A stretch of 64,000 nucleotides of DNA from Cyclospora cayetanensis (lineage: Eukaryota > Apicomplexa > Conoidasida > Eucoccidiorida > Eimeriidae), in NCBI RefSeq assembly GCF_002999335.1, contig NW_020312425.1, forward strand, positions 124,001 to 188,000. The letters are read 5' to 3'. Shown piece after piece: positions 57,075-64,000 of this stretch. Both the position numbers and the translations under genes were made by a program. The notes under the pieces were generated by a model. That model was not told the DNA's origin and did no database searches. It saw nothing but the letters and a program-made list of their open reading frames with translations. Every line of letters starts with the position of its first letter. Position 1 is the first letter of the stretch.

Positions 57075-59935
57075 GGTTTACCTTCTTCTTTCACTGCTAC
57101 TCTTTCCCGCCCTGAGTGCTGGGTTAGGCCCTCCTGAGCCTTCGGAGCTCAATAAAACCCCCAAGCTCCAAGAAAAGTCCCTTGAGGAGCTGGTTGAGCA
57201 GAGCCTCGTATCTGCTTCCTTTGCAAAGTCACCCTACGTGCAGAAGCATTTGATTCCATTGCTGCGGCAGCAGCCATTGTCGCTACTGCAACGTGGATCT
57301 ATGATGTCTGGCTACCCAACCCTTGAGGAGGCCGCTTTAGTGCTGCACGCTTTGGTCACTACATATGGGCCTAAGCTCATCCAAAGACACATTATCGGTA
57401 CGGCCTCCTCTGCTGATGGTATGGCCGTTGCTAGTTCTGCGCAGACAGCGCCTCTCGGCAATTCGTCTTCCACTATTCCCGCAAAGAGAAACTCATTTCT
57501 ACGTCCTCCATGTGCAATCCAGCGCTTCTGTCGTGCCGCAGGCCAGAGCGTCGAAGGCCGGCCCTTGCAAGCGTACAGAGTAGGGGGCATCCTCCGGCAG
57601 CAACAACAACAAAGGGAGAGAGACTCAGTTGATGCAGACTTCCCTGCAGTCTTGATGACTGGCTTGCATCATTCGAGAGAGCCTCTCAGCATGGTCTTCT
57701 GCATCTTTACCATCGGTATGTCCTCTGTGCCACTCCAGAAGGTTTTTTTCAAACTTTTTCTGATCCCCCCTCGCCCTCCCGCCGTTTAGACGCCTTGTAC
57801 CTGTGCATCTCTTTCTGCCTCTGCATGCCTTCCCGCCTTTGCCACATTCAAGTGCCGTGCTGCCGTGAAGTATGGCGCATCCCTCTGCGTTTTATACCCA
57901 GTTGCGTGCGCCGCGTGTATAGACGTCTTCGTTTCACTGCCTATTTCTGGTCTGGCTTTGCTGCTTTATAGCGCGAAGGCTTGCGGTTAGAACAATGCGG
58001 CTGCCGCTGTTGGGGATTTTCTTTGCAGCCCGTCTTTTAGAGGACTTTGTTGCCGGAGATGCCACGGCCGTGTACTTGCTGTTGACGAGGGAGTGGTGGG
58101 TAGTTCCTATCCTCAATCCAGACGGGTGCGTGCTTGCTACTGGTGAAGCTGCTTGAGCTGCCTGATGCTAATGCTGGATTTTAACGTATCTTTGCGCTCT
58201 CCTCGCATATGGATGGCATATTCCCTTCCCCTCTCCCGTGTGAACCCCTTTCTTCACACCGCTCCAACCCCATGAGCTGCGCCTGCTCGTGGCGTCGCAT
58301 CCAGAGGCTTCTTTTTCTGTTGAGGCTCGTGCTGCGTGTTCCTTGAAACTCCCTACAGCTATGCAGCCATAGAAGCTACGGGCAACACCTCCATCCGCAA
58401 GAACCGACGGCCCCCCCCTGGCTTTCACCGGCCTTTTGACGACTATGGTGTCGATCTTAACAGAAATTACGATTATCACTTCAAGTCAATTGGGTACGAG
58501 TTCCTTTCCCAGGGCCCTGCAGAGCGCCGCATCTCTCACAGCGGCTTCCATGCTTTCCTGCCCTCCAGCGCAGCCAGCATACCACCCCATCCGAGAGCCG
58601 CCAGTCTCACCCATCAGTCAGCTCGCCACGCATTCCCCACTGCAGCGTTCTTCTGGCTCTGTGCATAGCCGGACAGTCACTTTTCTGAAAACCTCCCTAG
58701 ACAGCAACTTTTTGAGAGGAGAAGGGAGGGGGGCGGGGCACCACCGACCGCGTCTCCCTACGTCCCTCTTCTCCTCACGAGCAGAAGCCGCATTTGTGTG
58801 TGTCTGTATGTGTGTCTGTATGTGTGTCTGTATGTGCCACCTTCTCCTTGCTTTGGTGTTGTGCCACGCTGCAGGGAAGTTCCTGAAGAGTATGGGGGCC
58901 CTTCCGCCTTCAGCGAACCGGAAACGCAAGCTCTCAAGTGCCTTGTCGAACGGCGCGAAGAACAGCAGCAGCGCCAGCAGCAGCCGACACACTCAAAGTG
59001 TGGGGGGAAGTACACCACGGGGCACTTTAAGACTGCTCTGAACTTCCACACCTTCGGAGACGCGTGGACTTACCCCTTCAACTGCTGCAAAGAGGAGCGC
59101 CTGCCGCCTTGGGCAACTGCGGCCTTTGCCGAACTCAAACTGTACGCAATGTCGCTGTGTGTGTATGTGCTGTCACTTGCTTTTTCGCTGCTTTTTCTCT
59201 GTGTCGCTTCTGTCGTGGAATCTGGCCTTCGGGGTGCATTTTGTTCCCGGGAATTGCGCTGCCAGTACACGCAAGGCCTTTTTTTCGCAGTATGCCGTGA
59301 CTAGGCGCGGCATACTACAAAGCTCCCGCATCAGCAGCAGGACCATGCGGAAGGAGGCACAAGGGGGAGAGGGGGAGGAAGACGGCGTGTAGCTTGTGGA
59401 GGGGGAGGAAGACGGCGTGTAGCTTGTGGAGGGGGAGGGGGGGGGGTGGCAGAAGGGGGTGGGTGTGGGTGTGTGACACACGCGCTGGCCGTCTCTCTTT
59501 TGGTGAGGTGCGTTGTTTGTGGTGTCTTGGGCTCGACGCAGGGCCCTGTCTCTCCCGAACTTCGCCCCTGCTCCGGTAAACCCCTTGTTGGGATACGTGA
59601 CAACGGGGGAGGCAGACGATTGGCTGCTGGCAGCGAAGGGGGTGCTCGCTATGAGTCCGGAGCTTGGAGACGAGGCTGGAGGCTTCTGGCAAAGCGAAAC
59701 ATTGAAGCAGCTGACAGACGGGGGAGGTCGCCTTGCTGTGGCTTACGCTAGGACGCAGGGGGTGGCAGACAAGGCAGGCGCAGAGTTCGCTGCAAGAACC
59801 AAGAAACGGGTGCACGATCGACTGGAGGTGGAAGAGATGCTGCGGCAAGTTCAGACTCTCAAGCAGGAAATGCTACGGCAACCGCAGCAGGGGGCTTCTG
59901 GAGGGGAAGAAGCGGGCTCTCTGGAGGACTCCCAT
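57058..59935 (+). CDS. Secreted M14 zinc carboxypeptidase
   Basis: Exons 57058-57715, 58029-58125, 58359-58493, 58875 to about 59140, and about 59542-59935 carry the M14 metallocarboxypeptidase signature. ATG 57058 gives a signal peptide (AICPKVYLLLSLLLFPALSA). Zinc ligands His and Glu are in LHHSREPLSM. Then come WWVVPILNPDGY across an intron, GVDLNRNYDYHF (the Asn-Arg substrate-binding pair), YGGPSAFSEPETQAL, the third zinc ligand in LNFHTFGDAWTYP, a tyrosine and Asp-Trp in GYVTTGEADDWLL, and the general-base glutamate in SPELGDEAGGFW. All catalytic positions appear intact. Residues 20-190 form a pro-region-like N-terminus. The junction between 59.14 and 59.54 kb was not resolved, and a further 3' exon beyond the TG repeats is possible. 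M14 enzymes remove C-terminal residues; this one would act in or after the secretory pathway. Confidence 0.85.
58795..58834. repeat. TG-rich decamer repeat in an intron
   Basis: Four units of TGTGTGTCTGTA-type sequence lie in the intron before the exon bearing the third zinc ligand of the carboxypeptidase. Confidence 0.8.
59371..59440. repeat. 30-bp tandem duplication
   Basis: Two exact copies of a 30-base unit starting GAGGGGGAGGAAGACGGCGT, plus the start of a third, lie in the unresolved junction region of the carboxypeptidase gene. Confidence 0.88.
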
Positions 59936-60002
59936 GTAGGCTTTGTCTTCGCTCCGCCTTCTGCCGTCTCCCTGTCTTATTTCCATTTCACGAACTCCGC
60001 TT

Positions 60003-60347
60003 GTGTGTGTGTGAGTGTGAAAGTGTGTGTGTGTGAAAGTGTGTCTGTGTATGTGTGTGTGTATCTGTATGTGTGTGTGTCTGTGTGTGAGTGTGAAAGT
60101 CTCTGTGTGTGTGACAGTGTGTCTGTGAAAGTGTGCGAAGTGTGTCTGTATGTGTCTGTATGTGTCTGTATGTGTGTGTGAGTGTGTGTGTGTCTGTGTG
60201 TGAGTGTGAAAGTCTCTGTGTGTGTGAAAGTGTGTCTGTGTGAAAGAGTGTGTCTGTATGTGTGTGTGTGTCTGTGTGAAAGAGTGTGAAAGCCTCAGTG
60301 TGTGTGAAAGTGTGAGTGTCTAAGTGTGAGTGTCTAAGTGTGTGTGT
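60003..60347. repeat. Compound TG microsatellite, about 345 bp
   Basis: A long (TG)n tract is interrupted by GTGTGAAAGTG, GTCTGTATG and GTCTAAGTG variants. It lies 70 bases after the last confident carboxypeptidase exon, probably in an intron or 3' region. It is a candidate variable-number locus. Confidence 0.9.
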
Positions 60348-60885
60348 GCTGCGTTGCCGTCATTATTTTTATCGATCCTGGTGTGCCACCCCGTTCAGTG
60401 GTAGAAAGGACGGCAGTGGTCCGATTGGAGGGGCAGCTGTTGCGGGACCGCTGTCTCTGTACAAGCGTCATGAAAATACGAGCAGTAGTCGGTAGCCGCT
60501 GAAAGCGCTGGTGGCAAGCGCAGGCTTAATGGGGGTGACGAAGATGGCTCCTTAAGACGGTGTGCACTTGCTGACATGCGCTCTCTGCTGCGCATCTGTT
60601 TAATACGCAGCAATGGGAAGTTCGGACGCTTGAAATAAGCAACAAGTGAGAGGGGCCTTATGTCGGCAGCCTCCCCGTTAGCTCGCCTCTTCGCTGAACC
60701 CTTCCCGTCCCCGCGCCCTTTGTCTTCCGTTCCTTTCCGCTCCGCGTCTCCTCCCTGTAGCTCCCCTTGCCGCTGCTGCTGCTCACGCATGCGAAGCTGG
60801 GCACGGCTGCTGTGGCTCTTGCAGCGGCCTTAGCCGGCCCTCTACGCCTCTCCAGCTGGTAGCCGTCTCTGGAGCTTTTCTACCC
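60348..60885. other. Spacer, possible 3' exon of the carboxypeptidase
   Basis: After an acceptor near 60402, the plus strand can be read as GPIGGAAVAGPLSLYKRHEN to a stop near 60492, which might be a C-terminal exon. The minus strand also has a long basic frame (60395-60790). Neither is secure. Confidence 0.3.
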
Positions 60886-63688
60886 TTGGCTCTTATGCCT
60901 GCAAGGATACTGGGCATGCTCTCGACGGCAGCCGATGCGGCCCTCCCCCCGTTGCACTGCCCCCTCAACCCGCATTTCAGCGGCAGCAGAATTAAGTACG
61001 ACTTCTCGGGAGCGTACAGGAGGCTTGAGAAAGATTTCAACGCTGCACACGTCAGCAAAAGGCATCTGCAACATGAGCAACCCCCGCTTGGACACCCCCA
61101 GACACCAAAAGAGGAGCGCAAACAAGAACAGTCTGTCTACGATCCGGCGTGGGCAGAGGACTCCCAAGACACGACTGCCATGCAGCGGCTCCAGGCTGTC
61201 TTGTCTCCCTCGCATGATGAGGGGCGATCCCGCCTCCAGACAGCAGCAGCCGGAGAAAGACGATCTGCAGAAGCTGCACGACTCGAGGCTGTCATCGAAG
61301 CCGCAGCAAAGGGATTGATGGTAGCGGCAGAAGACGCCATGGAGGGCCTTGTGCTGCACCTCTCGAAATCGCAGCAGAAAAGACGCCATGCAGAGCACAG
61401 CTCCCAAGGAGACTCGAAGTCTCTCCCCGTTGTAAGCGAGAAAGAGCAAGCTTCCTAGAACGCGCACTAGCAACCCACCGAGCCAGCTGCCCGATGCGTG
61501 TGTGCAGCAGTGCAGCTGAGCGTGTTTCGTTGCACGAGCGCAGTCTGCAAGGCGGCCTCTCCAGAGGGCAGGCAGCCAGCCCCCAAAGGCATACAGCGGC
61601 AAATATTCATGCCACAGGAACACATGGCCATTGTGATTGCCCTGTTGTATATGTGTGTGTATGTGCATGTGTGTGTATGTGCATGTGTGTTTATGTGCAT
61701 GTGTGTGTATGTGCATGTGTGTTTATGTGCATGTGTGTGTATGTGCATGTGTGTGTATGTGCATGTGTGTGTATGTGCATGTGTGTGTATGTGCATGTGT
61801 GTGTATGTGCATGTGTGTGTATGTGCATGTGTGTGTATGTGCATGTGTGTTTATGTGTGGTTTAGGCCCTGCTTTCGCTACCTCCGCTCGAAGGCAGGGC
61901 AAGACCATCGGGAGCTGTCTCCTCTTTTCGCTTCAAAGTTGCGACTCGACGCGCTTCCCTGTCCTCACAGAATACGTCTTCGACGCGGCAGAATGAAGAA
62001 CCGCCAGTTGCGGCGCTCTGCGTCTTGGAGCAGATTCCAGAGGTCAGCAACTTACCTTCTGCTCCTTCTTGCTGCTGTGAGAAGAAACCTTCTCTACGCT
62101 TGTTCTGCGCGTCCTCTTCCATATAGGCAGCCACTGGGAGTGGTGCTCTCTCATATTATAGTGTCCTTACAGCGGCAGCAGCAGCCGCCCCCTTTGCTGC
62201 TGCACCTCTTGTTATCGTCGGTATCGAGTTTTCCTGATGGTTTTGAACATGTATTGCATCTCCTTTGCGGCCTTCCTCAAGTCTTGCCTCCTGATGACAC
62301 TTGCTGGGTTCCTCTTCCGAACAATTGTTTTTCTATGTTTCATCCACGTAAACGTTCATGAATTTCAAAATAATTTCAGCGTATTGACTGCCTAATAACA
62401 TGTCTTATCAAATTGGTTTTCCATGTTCCATGCATGTATACGTTCATGAAATTCAAAATGCTTTCAACGTATTGAAAGGCTGATAACATGTCTTATCAAA
62501 TCGTTCTTCTATGCTACATGCATGGATACGTTCATGAAATTCAAAATGCTTTTGACGTATTGAACGACTGATAGTATTATGTACCGTAGATGTATGGCTT
62601 CAACCATTTCATGATTATGTTTCTGCAGTCCATCGTTCAAGATCTAGGAGTAGGCGAGTGGCTATGCCACTGTGGAGCATCCAGGGAGTCCAACAGCCCC
62701 ACACTGCCGTGGACTCCTATTGCGGTGCGTTTTCTTAGCGGAGTAGCCTCTTCTTGGTGATGTACGATGTGCTGAGCTGACCTCGCTCTTTGGCACTGAA
62801 GTGTTCTATAGCTGCGTCTCTCTCTGGCTCTGCCCCTCGCTTCCTTACGGCTTCCCTCTCGACTCCTCCGCCGTGTTGCTCTGCATGTGCCAGCTCGCCA
62901 GTGCCCTTTTTAATGGGGTTGTGCAAGTCTCTTTCTCTTTTCTCTCTCTCACTGCGCCTCTGTCTTGGGGACAGTTGCTTCCATGTTTGCCGGTTTTTGT
63001 CGTCGTCTGGGGGTTCTTCTTCGCAGCTCTTTGCGGAGGCATCAGAGACGCATCCTCTCTGTCGAGATGCTATTGCGGCTGCTACCGAGTGGCAGCAGCA
63101 GCTGCACCAGCAAGAGTCCTCTCTCCAGCAGCAGCATGTGCCGCGACGCCAGCAGCAGGGCCGTCAAAAGGCAGGCGGTGTCACGGGGAGGGATGTGCGT
63201 TTTGCGTGGCAAAGCACAGATGTGTTGCTGCTAGACCATTTCGTGGATTACTCCGTAAGGGCCCTACTACGTGCACTCTTTAGAGTAGTCTCTCTCTCCG
63301 TCCCGCTGCCTCTGTCTTTTTTCATGGCCCTACGGCGGGCAGCAGCAGCAGCGGCTGCTGCTGCATGCGGGATTCTTTGCTGTGTGTCTGCTTGTGTGCT
63401 CCAGTTCGTTGTGCTTCTACTTATTGCCCAAATAATTCTGGCATTGCTGGCTGCGCGTCTCTGTATGCTGAGACAGTGCGGCGGCCCCTTCCCTTACCAC
63501 GTTGTCGGGTGCACGCTCTCCGCTGTCGGGCATGGTGGAACTGTTGTTATTGCTGTTGTTGTTGCTGATCCTGTTGTTCTCGCTGATCCTGCTGTTGTTG
63601 CTGCTCCTGCTTTGCGGTTTGAAGGTGCTGTCATACCTAGGCGTTACGCTGTTAGGGCAGCAGGCTGGCCATGGAGCCTTGCAAAGAG
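60886..63688 (+). CDS. Multi-exon unknown gene, may continue past the right edge
   Basis: Segments 60886-61431, 61971-62042, 62629-62724, 63027-63254 and 63625-63688 all join in phase 0, with GT-AG borders. The first encodes HFSGSRIKYDFSGAYRRLEK, then a charged helical stretch with ARLEAVIEAAAKGLMVAAED. The later ones encode a short acidic piece (EEPPVAALCVLEQIPE), SIVQDLGVGEWLCHCGASRE, then a Gln-rich exon ending FAWQSTDVLLLDHFVDYS. The final segment is the least certain, and further exons probably follow 63688. The 5' end may be ATG 60886 or an acceptor just downstream. No domain is recognised. It could in principle be a C-terminal extension of the carboxypeptidase, but no in-phase link was found. 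Confidence 0.45.
61654..61860. repeat. 14-bp minisatellite in an intron
   Basis: About 14 units of a 14-base repeat (TATGTGCATGTGTG) lie in the first intron of the downstream unknown gene. A few units carry GTTTATG instead of GTGTATG. Stop-free reading in several frames produces artificial Cys/Val/Met and His/Thr repeat ORFs. Confidence 0.92.
62323..62580. repeat. Three diverged copies of an 88-bp AT-rich repeat
   Basis: The marker ACGTTCATGAAATTCAAAAT recurs at about 62352, 62440 and 62528, a constant 88-base spacing. Flanking sequence (CTATGTTTCATGCATG-like, and AACATGTCTTATCAAAT) is shared. Copies 2 and 3 are closer to each other than to copy 1. The array sits in an intron of the unknown gene and is clearly AT-richer than its surroundings. 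Confidence 0.88.
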
Positions 63689-64000
63689 GTGTTCTAAACG
63701 AAGCTGTGCGCAGTACATCTCCTGTGCTGCTGTTTCGCCGCGCAGTCTGAGCTCCAACCCCCATAGCCGCGTCTCTCTGTGGTATTCGAGGGCATCCGCT
63801 CAGTTTAGCAAGTTTTGCTGTTGCCTGACGATGCTTTTCAGGAGGTCGAATGGTAAGTTTTGACACCTAATGGCCTTCTTTCTTGGATTTTCCACATCGT
63901 ATGAGGCGCCCTTCTCAGCGCCTTCATGCGGTGGCAGCGAACGACGGCTGCGCTCCGTCTCTGTCTTGGTCCGTCTCAGGAAAAGTGAGATGTCGATTAC

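Noticed and set aside
61494..62361. Cys/Val/Met-repeat and His/Thr-repeat frames
   Set aside because: They are translations of a TG-rich 14-bp minisatellite on either strand.
1..64000. tRNA and rRNA genes
   Set aside because: I looked for promoter-box-like and rRNA-like sequence and saw none that I could fold with confidence. A covariance-model scan would settle it.

Overview
The window looks like nuclear DNA of a coccidian apicomplexan, most like Eimeria (Cyclospora is the main alternative). Nearly every gene is split by short GT-AG introns. Long CAG/CTG runs encode poly-Gln, poly-Ala and poly-Leu tracts inside conserved genes. There is a transcription factor with plant-like AP2 domains of the ApiAP2 type, and no bacterial operon structure. 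All gene models here were built by hand from splice-site consensus, reading phase and protein family resemblance; no alignment was run.

Layout. 1-15 kb is poor in simple repeats: weak candidate exons near 1.4-1.9 kb, a four-pass membrane protein resembling Orai/CRAC channels (2.9-4.1 kb), a large major-facilitator transporter (6.9-11.9 kb), then two small multi-exon genes of unknown function (12.9-14.9 kb). 15-31 kb is repeat-rich and mostly minus strand: a ~1605-residue ApiAP2 protein with three AP2 domains (15.3-21.3 kb), a gene-poor gap (21.3-25.3 kb), an organellar ribosomal protein uL15 with a long C-terminal extension (25.3-27.1 kb), a poly-Gln/Asn protein (27.2-28.7 kb), and a protein carrying 21 copies of an STDVA-like pentapeptide (29.2-31.2 kb).

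32-50 kb is mostly plus strand: a BSD-domain protein (32.6-34.8 kb), a set of exons that may be one or more genes ending in a coiled-coil protein (35.9-41.1 kb), a minus-strand unknown (41.8-42.9 kb), a decayed inverted copy of part of the next gene (43.0-43.1 kb), and a ten-exon gene resembling RMC1/Mic1, a regulator of the MON1-CCZ1 Rab7 exchange factor (44.1-49.5 kb). 50.5-52.6 kb carries a secreted patatin-like protein whose catalytic serine is replaced. 52.7-57 kb is again repeat-poor, with several small candidate genes. 57-64 kb holds a secreted M14 zinc carboxypeptidase and a multi-exon unknown running towards the right edge, with introns full of TG-rich satellites.

The genes are individually transcribed and point both ways; no shared pathway is evident. 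Several products would work in the endomembrane or secretory system (RMC1-like, patatin-like, M14 peptidase, Orai-like, MFS), but that is only a list of locations. The alternation of repeat-rich and repeat-poor stretches resembles the segmented chromosome structure described for Eimeria tenella.
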